NCBI RefSeq assembly: GCF_026537325.1
Contig: NZ_JAFNMJ010000003.1
Span: forward strand, 174,866-238,865
Direction of reading: 5' to 3'
DNA from: Bifidobacterium sp. B4142
GTDB taxonomy: Bacteria; Actinomycetota; Actinomycetes; Actinomycetales; Bifidobacteriaceae
DNA: 64,000 nt
Every line of letters begins with the position of its first letter. Positions within the stretch are counted from its first letter, which is position 1. Both the position numbers and the translations under genes were made by a program. Positions 41,723 through 49,736 of this stretch are shown piece by piece. Under the pieces are notes generated by a model. It was given only the letters and a program-made list of their open reading frames with translations, was not told the origin of the DNA and did no database searches.

Positions 41723-43036
41723 ATGAAGACATGTAAATTGCTCGGTGCTTGCTTAGCGATGGCGCTAGCTTCTACGCCGCTTGTGGGGTGTGGGTCTAAT
41801 AGCGATTCTGCAGAGTCGATGGGTAAACCAGACAGCATCTTGGTCTGGGATTATGGCGAGCCGGCAAGCGGGCAGGATAGAGGCTGGCATCGTGCCGCTG
41901 AGATTTTTACTAAAAAGACTGGAATTAAGGTGAAATTCGAGGTCAAGTCTTTCACCCAGATAGCCCAAAATGGCAGCCAGTTTTTGAATTCAGATCAAGC
42001 GCCCGACGTCATGAAGTCAAACAGGGGCAATGGATCTGCTGGAGTGCTGTCTACACAGAACCTGTTGACTGATTTGAAACCGTATGTGAAGAAATATGGA
42101 TGGGACAAGAAAGTCACCGGTCAGGCGGCAGCTGTAGGCAAGTACGACAAAAGAGGTGTTATGGACGGGGATACCTGGTATGGCATTCCCTCGTATGCGG
42201 AAATGCAGCGTGTGTACTACAACAAGGACATATTTGCAAAATACGGTTTACAGATTCCCAAGACATACAGTGAGTTTACTCAGGTTCTTCAAGCATTCAA
42301 GGATAAGGGCGTGACTCCCATTACGGCGGATGCTGGTGAATTCGGCGTTCTATGGTTGTGGTGGCAACTGGCTATGACCAAGGCAGACAGAAAGTTCGTT
42401 GATGACTGGCAACTGTACAAGCATAAGGTCAATTGGCGTGGTGAGCCGCTGACATTTGCTACAGATACCATTAAGGATTGGTTTGATAAGGGGTATATCT
42501 CGCGAAACGCCACCGGCATGAAGGCGGAGGATACAACTACCGCTTTTATCCGTGGAGAATATCCGATTTATCAGACGGGCAGCTGGAATCAGAACAGGTT
42601 CATGGAACAGATCAAGAACTTTGAATGGACGGCGGCCATTTTCCCAGATTCAAAGATGGTCGAGGGGTGCGCCGGCAATCTTCTGGTGATACCGGAAAAA
42701 GCCAAGCACAAGGATCTGGCTGCACAATATATCGACATCGTGCTCTCTGATGAAATCCAGAATTTCATCGGCAACCATGGTGGTGTGCCTGTCCATGCTG
42801 ATTCTAATGCCATTACAGACACAAAGAGTCGCGAACTTGTGCAGGAATACAACGATGCCGCCAAGGCGAACCGCATGAGTTACTATCCAGATTATCCAGC
42901 GCCGAATCTTACAGATGCTATGCCCGCCGCTTTCCAGGAACTGGTCAACGGGACCAAGAAGCCCTCGGAGGTCCTTCAGACGCTTCAAAAGGATTATGAC
43001 GATGGAGTCTCGCAAATGGGTCTTGATGACAACTGA
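41723..43036 (+). CDS. ABC transporter sugar-binding lipoprotein
   Basis: The 437-residue extracellular solute-binding protein (family 1, MalE-like) of a carbohydrate ABC importer. The start ATG follows GGAGGAGTGGAAT. A lipoprotein signal peptide ends in STPLVGCGS with lipidated Cys23. SBP features: AAEIFTKKTGIKVKFEV, WYGIPSYAEMQRVYYNKDIFAKYGLQ, FIRGEYPIYQTGSWN and NLLVIPEKAKHKDLAAQYIDIVLS. It is promoter-proximal and separated from the permeases by a hairpin, suggesting higher expression. Cluster context (GH172) suggests a furanosyl oligosaccharide as ligand. Confidence 0.93.
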   Translation: MKTCKLLGACLAMALASTPLVGCGSNSDSAESMGKPDSILVWDYGEPASGQDRGWHRAAEIFTKKTGIKVKFEVKSFTQIAQNGSQFLNSDQAPDVMKSNRGNGSAGVLSTQNLLTDLKPYVKKYGWDKKVTGQAAAVGKYDKRGVMDGDTWYGIPSYAEMQRVYYNKDIFAKYGLQIPKTYSEFTQVLQAFKDKGVTPITADAGEFGVLWLWWQLAMTKADRKFVDDWQLYKHKVNWRGEPLTFATDTIKDWFDKGYISRNATGMKAEDTTTAFIRGEYPIYQTGSWNQNRFMEQIKNFEWTAAIFPDSKMVEGCAGNLLVIPEKAKHKDLAAQYIDIVLSDEIQNFIGNHGGVPVHADSNAITDTKSRELVQEYNDAAKANRMSYYPDYPAPNLTDAMPAAFQELVNGTKKPSEVLQTLQKDYDDGVSQMGLDDN

Positions 43037-43050
43037 CAAAGAACTTTTAT

Positions 43051-43084
43051 GCCGGGTGCTTTAAACGCGTAAGTGCCCGGCTTT
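43051..43084 (+). terminator. Intercistronic hairpin between binding protein and permease genes
   Basis: GCCGGGTGC (43051-43059) pairs with GTGCCCGGC (43073-43081; six GC pairs then wobble pairs), followed by TTTG. It probably acts as a partial terminator or 3' stabiliser that raises binding-protein mRNA above permease mRNA, as in the mal and many other ABC operons. Confidence 0.7.
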
Positions 43085-43142
43085 GTGACAGCCCTGAGTC
43101 CAAGTTATTCGGTCTCGTTCGGGGCATTTAGGAGATGTAATC

Positions 43143-44081
43143 GTGTCATTAAATAAAGATCACGGGGCCTTCGTCCATTCGCGCCTCCCTGGAAGTCGGC
43201 CATCGCGATTCGTGCCCTACCTGCTGCCGGGGCTGATAGGTATCTTCGCAATAGTCATCGTGCCAATTGGCTGGAATGTATATCTGAGCTTTACGAGGTG
43301 GAGGGGAGTCGGGCCCACCCGTTGGATAGGCGGCAAAAACTGGCGACGCCTTATGAGTGACAAGACTTTTTGGGTGTCTTTCAGCCATTCTTTATGGATC
43401 ATCGTCGCGATCGTAGTGATACCTACGATACTGGGCTTATTGATTTCATCGGCTTTGACAGATGTAATTCAGAAGAAGTTCGGTCCACGTACATCTTCAT
43501 CGCTTAGAGCGCTCTATTATCTGCCCCAGGTTCTGCCGGTGGCTGTGGCTACGATCATTATGGGCTGGATATTCAGGCCAGAAGATGGCGCAGTCAACGA
43601 TCTGCTGGCCAAGGTAGGTCTGAGTTCGCTGCAGCAGAATTGGCTGGGCTCGGCAAAAACCGCTTTGCCGGTATTGATGATTATTCTGATATGGATTCAG
43701 CTGGGATATCCAATCGTCATCTTCATGTCCGGCCTGCAGCGTGTGGACCCTGAATTGTATGAGGCTGCCAGCCTTGATGGTGCTAACTGGTGGCAGAAGT
43801 TCCGCGTCGTCACATTGCCATCGATCGTTCCGGAATTACTGGTCGTGGTGCTGACTTCGACGATAGGAGCGCTCAAAACATTTGCCCCTGTATTCCTTCT
43901 GACCAAAGGCGGACCTGGCACGTCGACAATGGTCCCTTCATATTACTCATACAACCAGTTCTTCCAGATACAGCAGGTGGGTTACGGGGCGGCCATTTCC
44001 ACGGCTCTTACGGTAGTCATCATTATCTTCTCGATTGCTTTCACTGCAATTCAGAAGCATGTCGAGAAACACATGGATTAA
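43143..44081 (+). CDS. ABC sugar transporter permease, MalF-like
   Basis: A 312-residue inner-membrane permease with six spans. The EAA loop that contacts the ATPase reads YEAASLDGANWWQKFRVVTLP near residue 205. GTG is the start, following GGAGATGTAATC. It pairs with the next permease 20 bases downstream; the ATPase (often a shared MsmK-type subunit in bifidobacteria) is not encoded in the cassette. N-terminal 25 residues are polar and cytosolic. Confidence 0.93.
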   Translation: MSLNKDHGAFVHSRLPGSRPSRFVPYLLPGLIGIFAIVIVPIGWNVYLSFTRWRGVGPTRWIGGKNWRRLMSDKTFWVSFSHSLWIIVAIVVIPTILGLLISSALTDVIQKKFGPRTSSSLRALYYLPQVLPVAVATIIMGWIFRPEDGAVNDLLAKVGLSSLQQNWLGSAKTALPVLMIILIWIQLGYPIVIFMSGLQRVDPELYEAASLDGANWWQKFRVVTLPSIVPELLVVVLTSTIGALKTFAPVFLLTKGGPGTSTMVPSYYSYNQFFQIQQVGYGAAISTALTVVIIIFSIAFTAIQKHVEKHMD

Positions 44082-44101
44082 TTCATCCTCAAGGAAGCAA
44101 A

Positions 44102-44983
44102 ATGAGTAGTCAAATGTCAGAACAAATTGCTGATACCGCACCATTCGGACACGCTAAACATATAAGGTCATGGGGGAATTGGACAGCGCTGGTATTGCTG
44201 GTCCTGGGAGCCGTAGTGATGCTGTTCCCATTGGTGATCCTGGCCTTGAATGCTTTTAAGACCACAGAGGATTACAACATGACGGGCCCCCTCTCCTTCC
44301 CGGCGCATATGAGCCTTGAGGGGGTGATCTCCTTCTGGAACACCACCGATTTCCCAATGAAGTTTGCGAACTCTTTGCTTATATCGCTGGTTGTTTCAGT
44401 CGTTGGGGTCTTGTTGTCGGTCTTGAACTCGTTTGCCCTTGGAATAGGCCGAGTCAAAGGAAACACTGTGATTCTGCTTTTTATCATGTTGGCAAACATG
44501 GTGCCGCAAGAGGCTCTACTGTACCCGCTGTATATCATGTTCAAGGCTATCGGGCTATACAACACTCAATGGTCGATGATCATTATTTTTACTATTATTC
44601 AAAGTGCGTATGGGACATACCTGCTTTCCGCTGTTTATGGCACTTTTCCTCAGGCAATTCTAGAAGCGTCCACTGTTGATGGTGCATCTCGCTGGCAGAC
44701 GCTTTTACGGATCGTCCTCCCGATTTCTTGGCCTACCATAAGTGTTCTGTTTGTTTTCTTCTTCATCTGGACTTGGAATGAATATATGATTCCCATGGCT
44801 TTCCTAATGAGCGACAGTGTTCAGACGGTGCCCCTGGCGCTGGCGACTATGCAAGGCCAGCATACTATGGCCGCCACCGATCTGGCTGCTGCGGCCTTGC
44901 TTAGTATAATTCCCACGATCGTCTTCTTCGTCTTCTTCCAGAGGAAGCTGTCCCAAGGGATCGTTGCTGGGTCGGTTAAGTAG
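44102..44983 (+). CDS. ABC sugar transporter permease, MalG-like
   Basis: A 293-residue permease, partner of the preceding one. It has six spans, the pattern VMLFPLVILALNAFKTTEDY in the first periplasmic stretch, the EAA loop EASTVDGASRWQTLLRIVLPISWP, and the terminal QRKLSQGIVAGSVK typical of MalG-like subunits. ATG 44102 (MSSQMSEQ) follows AAGGAAGCAAA; the frame is open much further upstream within the first permease gene but that part is not coding. Followed by the GH172 gene. Confidence 0.93.
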   Translation: MSSQMSEQIADTAPFGHAKHIRSWGNWTALVLLVLGAVVMLFPLVILALNAFKTTEDYNMTGPLSFPAHMSLEGVISFWNTTDFPMKFANSLLISLVVSVVGVLLSVLNSFALGIGRVKGNTVILLFIMLANMVPQEALLYPLYIMFKAIGLYNTQWSMIIIFTIIQSAYGTYLLSAVYGTFPQAILEASTVDGASRWQTLLRIVLPISWPTISVLFVFFFIWTWNEYMIPMAFLMSDSVQTVPLALATMQGQHTMAATDLAAAALLSIIPTIVFFVFFQRKLSQGIVAGSVK

Positions 44984-45038
44984 AACATAGAAGAAAATGA
45001 TTTCCATTTCCAAGTTGGAGCATCTTCAGGAGGACAAA

Positions 45039-46172
45039 ATGGTTATTAACAGCCGTGGGGGATCGATCGGGATGGGTGCACTCGTGTTTCCTTCGAATGA
45101 GCGATCTCGTTGCATTAATGCTGAAAATCCAAGCGGTGATAAAGGCAAGGCAGCCATGTCATCCAGCCAGCTGGGTGTCGCGCGCAAAGGAACTCCCTGC
45201 TTGAAAAATATTGCTCCAGGGAGCCAGACGGTTCTTGCTGACATTAAGGGATCAGGCATCATACGTCATATTTGGATGACGGTTACTGATTCGACCTCAT
45301 CCACAGGTCCCAATGTGCTGCGTAATCTGATATTGGAGTGCTATTGGGATGGCGAAGACAGCCCATCGGTCTGTTCACCTCTTGGAGACTTCTTCTGTTG
45401 CGGTCACGCCCAAGCTTGCAGGGTTGAATCCATGCCGATGGCTGTCTACCCAAACAGGGGATTCAACTGCTTCTTCCCTATGCCGTTCCACAGTGAAGCC
45501 AGAATTATCCTGAGAAATGAGCATAACGAGGCGATTCCTGCTTTCTTCTACCAGATTGATTATGATGAAGTCGATGATCTTCCAACGGAGGCCATGACTT
45601 TTCATGCGCAATGGCGGCGTCAGAAAATCACTCAATTGGCCCATGACTATACCATTCTTGACGGTGTAAGCGGCACTGGCTCGTATGTGGGAACATATTT
45701 GGCTTTGACAACTCTCGAGAGCCGTTGGTGGGGAGAGGGCGAGATCAAGATTTACCTTGACGGAGATGACCAGTATCCTACATGGTGCTCAACTGGATGT
45801 GAGGATTATTTTGGTGGAGCTTGGAGTTTTGCGGCCCACGATGCCGATGGCAGGATGGTTGAACAGACCTACTGCGGGACTTACATGGGTTTCCCCTTCC
45901 GCTCAAGCAATCTGAACAGCAACCGTCAGAGTGAGTATTGGGATACATCCAGCCCGGTCACGCGTGGTTTATATCGCTGGCACATCCCTGATCCCATTCA
46001 TTTCAATCACGATATTCGCGTCACCGTCCAACAGATTGGTGTGGATGAAAATGGATATTTCGAACGGCAGGATGATATAGCGAGTGTAGCCTATTGGTAC
46101 CAGTGTGAACCTCACGATCCATTCACTGATGAGATCATGCAAGTAACGGAGCGTGATCGGTGTCCTCGTTGA
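45039..46172 (+). CDS. Glycoside hydrolase family 172 (DUF2961) protein
   Basis: About 377 residues of the DUF2961/GH172 family, whose known members act on difructose dianhydride I / alpha-fructofuranosides (Bifidobacterium dentium) or on D-arabinofuranosides. The jelly-roll core includes LGDFFCCGHAQ, YVGTYLALTTLESRWWGEGEIKIYLDGDD (split: WWGEGEIKIYLDGDD, with E235) and CSTGCEDYFGGAWSFA with Glu255, the acidic pair expected for catalysis. No signal peptide, so it is cytosolic and would act on sugars taken up by the adjacent ABC importer. ATG 45039 follows AGGAGGACAAA; 44997 is an alternative. Last gene of the cassette. Confidence 0.9.
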   Translation: MVINSRGGSIGMGALVFPSNERSRCINAENPSGDKGKAAMSSSQLGVARKGTPCLKNIAPGSQTVLADIKGSGIIRHIWMTVTDSTSSTGPNVLRNLILECYWDGEDSPSVCSPLGDFFCCGHAQACRVESMPMAVYPNRGFNCFFPMPFHSEARIILRNEHNEAIPAFFYQIDYDEVDDLPTEAMTFHAQWRRQKITQLAHDYTILDGVSGTGSYVGTYLALTTLESRWWGEGEIKIYLDGDDQYPTWCSTGCEDYFGGAWSFAAHDADGRMVEQTYCGTYMGFPFRSSNLNSNRQSEYWDTSSPVTRGLYRWHIPDPIHFNHDIRVTVQQIGVDENGYFERQDDIASVAYWYQCEPHDPFTDEIMQVTERDRCPR

Positions 46173-46181
46173 TGCTGAAAA

Positions 46182-46216
46182 GCAGCTGAACTGAGATTAG
46201 GGCTAGTTCAGCCGCT
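46182..46216. terminator. Bidirectional hairpin between GH172 and LacI genes
   Basis: GCTGAACT (46185-46192) pairs with AGTTCAGC (46205-46212), extended by AGC/GCT after one mismatch, in the 52-base gap between two convergent genes. T runs are short, so strength is uncertain. Confidence 0.65.
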
Positions 46217-46224
46217 TATTGTGC

Positions 46225-47241
46225 TCATTCGATGGTGGGAACTGATTGACGCTGGATCAGCGGCGGGTCTTGGAGCCTGACCTGCCCTGCAACATCTTGA
46301 TTGCCTTCGATTGCCTTTGTCAGCATGTCTGATGCAGCCGCACAAAGTGTATCCGGTGTTAGAGGCATCTCGGAGATATGCAGTGCTTTCAAGGTTTCGC
46401 TTGGGGTGTCAGCGGCGCAGGACATTACAGCTATGTCATCTGGTATGGTTAGGCCGTTTTCAGCTATTCGTCCTAAAACCGCATCCAAGACTACTGGTCT
46501 GATCTCACTTATGAGGCCATTGGCCTTATGCGTCCCGATAGCTTTGAGGACCCGATTCGCATATTGGGTTTGATTGGCTACTCCATTTGATATTTCATGG
46601 AACTCGGCATTATACTGGGCGGCCCATTTGCGCAAACTAGCTAGCAGGATGAGTCGGTATCCAGAGCGTCGACGATAATCCTGATCTGGGCCCTTGAGGA
46701 AAATCAAACGGCGACGACCCGCCTGAACCATGTTTTTGATGGCGATTCGACCCATCTTTTCAAAATCCAAATCAATACAGGCGCAGTCTTCATGACGTCG
46801 GGGAAGGCCGATGGCTACGCATGGTCGTTTATATGTAGATGCCTGTGTAGCGCGGATGTCATCATTCACAATATCCATAAGAACAACGCCATCTGCGAGA
46901 TTCCCTAAGGCGACTCGGCGAATATCTTCTACACCATTTTCAGCAGTCAGTAGCAAGGAATCATATCCGCGTGAATGCTCCTGGCGAGCGAATTCAATGA
47001 AATAGTCGGCATAGGCTGTCCGGTTTTGCCCTAAACGCAGGGGAGCGCTAATAGCGACTATGTGTTTATGCTCTGCACGTAGCATACGTGCACCAGCGTT
47101 AGGTGTGTATCCCAGTTTTTTGACCGCGTCCATTATGCGTTCGTACGTGGTTGCCGATATCGGTCGTTTTCCTGAAAAAGCGTAGGAAACAGTGCTGACG
47201 GAAACACCTGCCATTTTGGCGACATCGCGAATATCGGTCAT
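46225..47241 (-). CDS. LacI-family transcriptional regulator of the GH172 cassette
   Basis: A 338-residue LacI/GalR repressor. HTH: MTDIRDVAKMAGVSVSTVSYAFSGKRPIS at the very N-terminus (so the start is secure), hinge TPNAGARMLRAEHKH, then the ligand domain (LADGVVLMDIVNDD, RRLIFLKGPDQDYRRRSGY, GLTIPDDIAVMSCAADTPSE). It lies convergent to the GH172 gene at the end of the cassette and is the probable repressor at the palindrome beside the cassette promoter. AT-richer like the rest of the cassette. Confidence 0.93.
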   Translation of the reverse strand: MTDIRDVAKMAGVSVSTVSYAFSGKRPISATTYERIMDAVKKLGYTPNAGARMLRAEHKHIVAISAPLRLGQNRTAYADYFIEFARQEHSRGYDSLLLTAENGVEDIRRVALGNLADGVVLMDIVNDDIRATQASTYKRPCVAIGLPRRHEDCACIDLDFEKMGRIAIKNMVQAGRRRLIFLKGPDQDYRRRSGYRLILLASLRKWAAQYNAEFHEISNGVANQTQYANRVLKAIGTHKANGLISEIRPVVLDAVLGRIAENGLTIPDDIAVMSCAADTPSETLKALHISEMPLTPDTLCAAASDMLTKAIEGNQDVAGQVRLQDPPLIQRQSVPTIE

Positions 47242-47318
47242 GATTTCCTCAGGTATTGGATTCCAAGGCTACGACCGATGGGTTTTGACACTTCGGCCGA
47301 CCCAGCAAGCGCATGCAG

Positions 47319-48917
47319 TCAGCATTTCGAGGTCCATGTCGGTCCGCTGGAAGTGTCCATGATGGTTATACCGCTTGCCGCAAGCTCTTCGCGGATCTGA
47401 TCAGCCAACTTGAAGTCCTTGGCCTTTCGGGCTTTTTCTCGACTATCGAGCCGCGCGCGTACCAACATGTCCAAAGTCCTTTCGCATGAACCTGCTGACT
47501 GTGGTCCATCGCTATGGTTCCACTGCTCCGATAAGGGGTCAAGGCCAAAGACATCCAACATGCCACGCACGGACAGGAGAGCGTGAGAGACCTCGGCTCT
47601 AGATGATTCTTTGTTGGGTCTTTCCAAGTTGCTTAGCTGATCCATGATTGTATTAGTGCTCCGAATTAGCGCGAATATAGATGCGAGGGCTTCTGAAACG
47701 TTGATGTCGTCATTCATGGCCTGCACAAAGTCCTCTGGCAGATCATCCGCGCTCAGTCCTGCCACGCGGGCACGCTCCGGCTGCGCTCCTAGGATCCGCC
47801 CGGCCCGGTCCACGAAGTTACGGATGCGCTCGTAGGCGCTTTCGGCCTCCTGCAGGGACTGGTCGGACCATTCCAGCATGGACCGGTACTGCACCGAGAC
47901 CAAGGCGTAGCGCACCACCCAGGCTGGATGTTGCGACAGCACCTGGTCTACTGACAGCCCGTTGCCCAGGGACTTGCTCATCTTCTCGCCCTTCTGAGTC
48001 ACCCAGGCCGTGTGCATCCATCGATGGGCGAACCCCCAGCCTGCCGCGTGCGACTGGGCCATCTCGTTCTCGTGATGGGGGAAGCGCAGGTCCAGGCCGC
48101 CTCCGTGGATGTCGAAATCCGCACCCAGATAACGGTGGCTCATGGCCGAGCACTCCAGATGCCAGCCCGGCCGACCTGTGCCGAAGGGGGTTTGCCAGCG
48201 AGCCGTAGGCGGATCGGTGGGCTTGGGCGCCTTCCAAAGTGCGAAGTCGCGGGGGTCGCGCTTGCCGGGTTCCTCATCGGTGTCGGCATTCTGACCATCG
48301 GTGTCGATGCTGGGCCCCAGTCGGTCGTTGGCGGCGGCCTGCTCGTCAGCGGGCTGGGTACCGGTCTGCTGGTGGGTCAGGGCACCATATTCAGGCCAAG
48401 AGGCCACGTCGAAGTAGACGTTGCCTGATGGGCGGCCGTGCTCGTCGGGCACCACATAGGCGTGGCCACGGTCGATGATGCGCTGAATCAGATCGATCAT
48501 CTGGGGGATATGCCCGGTGGCCCTGGGCTCGTACGTGGGCGGCAGGACTCCCATGGTCTCGTAGGCATGAGTGAATTCGCGCTCGTAGATGTAAGCCCGC
48601 TCCCACCAGCGCTGGCCGTTGGCCGCTGCCTTGGTCAGGATTTTGTCGTCGATGTCAGTCACGTTCCGGATCAGGGTCACCCGGTACCCCAATTTGAGCA
48701 GCCAGCGGCGGATTATGTCGAAGGCCAGCGTGGTCCTGATATGGCCAATGTGGGGTGAGCTCTGCACCGTGGCCCCGCACACGTAGATGCCGACCTTGCC
48801 CGGTTCAATGGGTCTGAAGGGAGTCACCTGGTGATCAGCCGTGTCATACAGACGCAGACCAGCTGCGGCCAGGCTGACTGAAGCCTTGGAATCATGCGGT
48901 TGCGAACTCGTATCCAT
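47319..48917 (-). CDS. cysS: Cysteinyl-tRNA synthetase
   Basis: CysS charges tRNA-Cys. The class I motifs are HIGH (SPHIGHIRTTLAFD) and KMSKS (EKMSKSLGNGLSVDQV); zinc ligands are in YVCGATVQ and GWHLECSAMSHRYLG with HGGGLDLRFPHHENE. The start at 48917 (MDTSSQPHDSKASVSLAAAGLRLYDT region) gives 532 residues. A polar Asp/Gln/Ala-rich insert at about residues 185-225 (PADEQAAANDRLGPS) makes it longer than the usual 460-500. The further upstream frame runs into the divergent gene and is not used. Confidence 0.95.
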   Translation of the reverse strand: MDTSSQPHDSKASVSLAAAGLRLYDTADHQVTPFRPIEPGKVGIYVCGATVQSSPHIGHIRTTLAFDIIRRWLLKLGYRVTLIRNVTDIDDKILTKAAANGQRWWERAYIYEREFTHAYETMGVLPPTYEPRATGHIPQMIDLIQRIIDRGHAYVVPDEHGRPSGNVYFDVASWPEYGALTHQQTGTQPADEQAAANDRLGPSIDTDGQNADTDEEPGKRDPRDFALWKAPKPTDPPTARWQTPFGTGRPGWHLECSAMSHRYLGADFDIHGGGLDLRFPHHENEMAQSHAAGWGFAHRWMHTAWVTQKGEKMSKSLGNGLSVDQVLSQHPAWVVRYALVSVQYRSMLEWSDQSLQEAESAYERIRNFVDRAGRILGAQPERARVAGLSADDLPEDFVQAMNDDINVSEALASIFALIRSTNTIMDQLSNLERPNKESSRAEVSHALLSVRGMLDVFGLDPLSEQWNHSDGPQSAGSCERTLDMLVRARLDSREKARKAKDFKLADQIREELAASGITIMDTSSGPTWTSKC

Positions 48918-49008
48918 ATCCTTGAGCCTACCAAGGCTTGCTGACTGTCCAAGGGGAAATGCCGAGCCTGTGAACCCGGTCCGACGGCATGTGTGCAAGA
49001 ATGGAATC

Positions 49009-49734
49009 ATGGCGAAACCTAGGGTGCTGGTGCTCCAGCATGTGGATTGGGAAAAGCCGGGTTGCATTCTCGACAATCTTCAGGAGTGCGGGCTGGACAC
49101 CGAGATCACCAATATCGTGGACGAGAAAAAGCCCGAGCTGCCGCGCTCGCGTGAGTTGGCAGGACTGGTTATCATGGGCGGGCCCATGTCGGCTGACGAT
49201 TATGAGCATCACCCCGGACTCAAGGCGGAGACCAAGCTTGCCAAGGCGGCGATGGCTGCCAACAAGCCCATTCTGGGGATTTGCCTGGGTCATCAGATTC
49301 TGGCGCGGGCCCTGGGAAGCACCCTGATGAGGAACCAGGATCCGGAATACGGTATGGGCCCGATCCGCTGGGTGGGGCAGGACGACGACGTGGCCATGTG
49401 GAGCAAGAACACTGATGTGCTGCACTGGCATGCCGACCAGGTCACCCTGCCGCCGGGTGCCAAGCTCCTGGCCCGCTCCCAGGCAACCAAGGTTCAGGCT
49501 TTTCGGCTCGGATCAGCCTTGGGCCTGCAATTCCATCTGGAGGTGACGGCGCCCATCTTCGAGGAGTGGATGCAGGTGCCGAGCATGGTCGGCACGATGA
49601 AGAAGTCCAAGATCGCTAAAATGCGTGACGATTTTATGAAAGGGTTGCCACAGATGCAACCCTTGGCCGACGCAATCTTCTCTGCCTTTGCGGCCAAGTG
49701 CTCGACCCAGGCCGCTCAGCTGGCTGCCGCCTGA
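49009..49734 (+). CDS. Class I glutamine amidotransferase (GuaA-like) domain protein
   Basis: A 241-residue stand-alone class I glutaminase. Catalytic Cys is in GICLGHQILARALG near residue 91; the His/Glu part is in LGLQFHLEVTA near residue 172. MGGPMSADDYEHHPGL and WHADQVTLPPGAKLLARS are typical of the YfeJ/actinobacterial GMP-synthase-like group. No synthase domain is attached, so the ammonia acceptor is unknown; the group includes enzymes that act on small peptides. ATG 49009 matches the family N-terminus. Divergent from cysS, convergent with the ABC-F gene. Confidence 0.88.
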   Translation: MAKPRVLVLQHVDWEKPGCILDNLQECGLDTEITNIVDEKKPELPRSRELAGLVIMGGPMSADDYEHHPGLKAETKLAKAAMAANKPILGICLGHQILARALGSTLMRNQDPEYGMGPIRWVGQDDDVAMWSKNTDVLHWHADQVTLPPGAKLLARSQATKVQAFRLGSALGLQFHLEVTAPIFEEWMQVPSMVGTMKKSKIAKMRDDFMKGLPQMQPLADAIFSAFAAKCSTQAAQLAAA

Positions 49735-49736
49735 GG

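Noticed and set aside
43790-44101. Longer reading of the second permease from 43790
   Set aside because: The extra part lies inside the first permease gene in another frame; ATG 44102 has a ribosome site and the family N-terminus.
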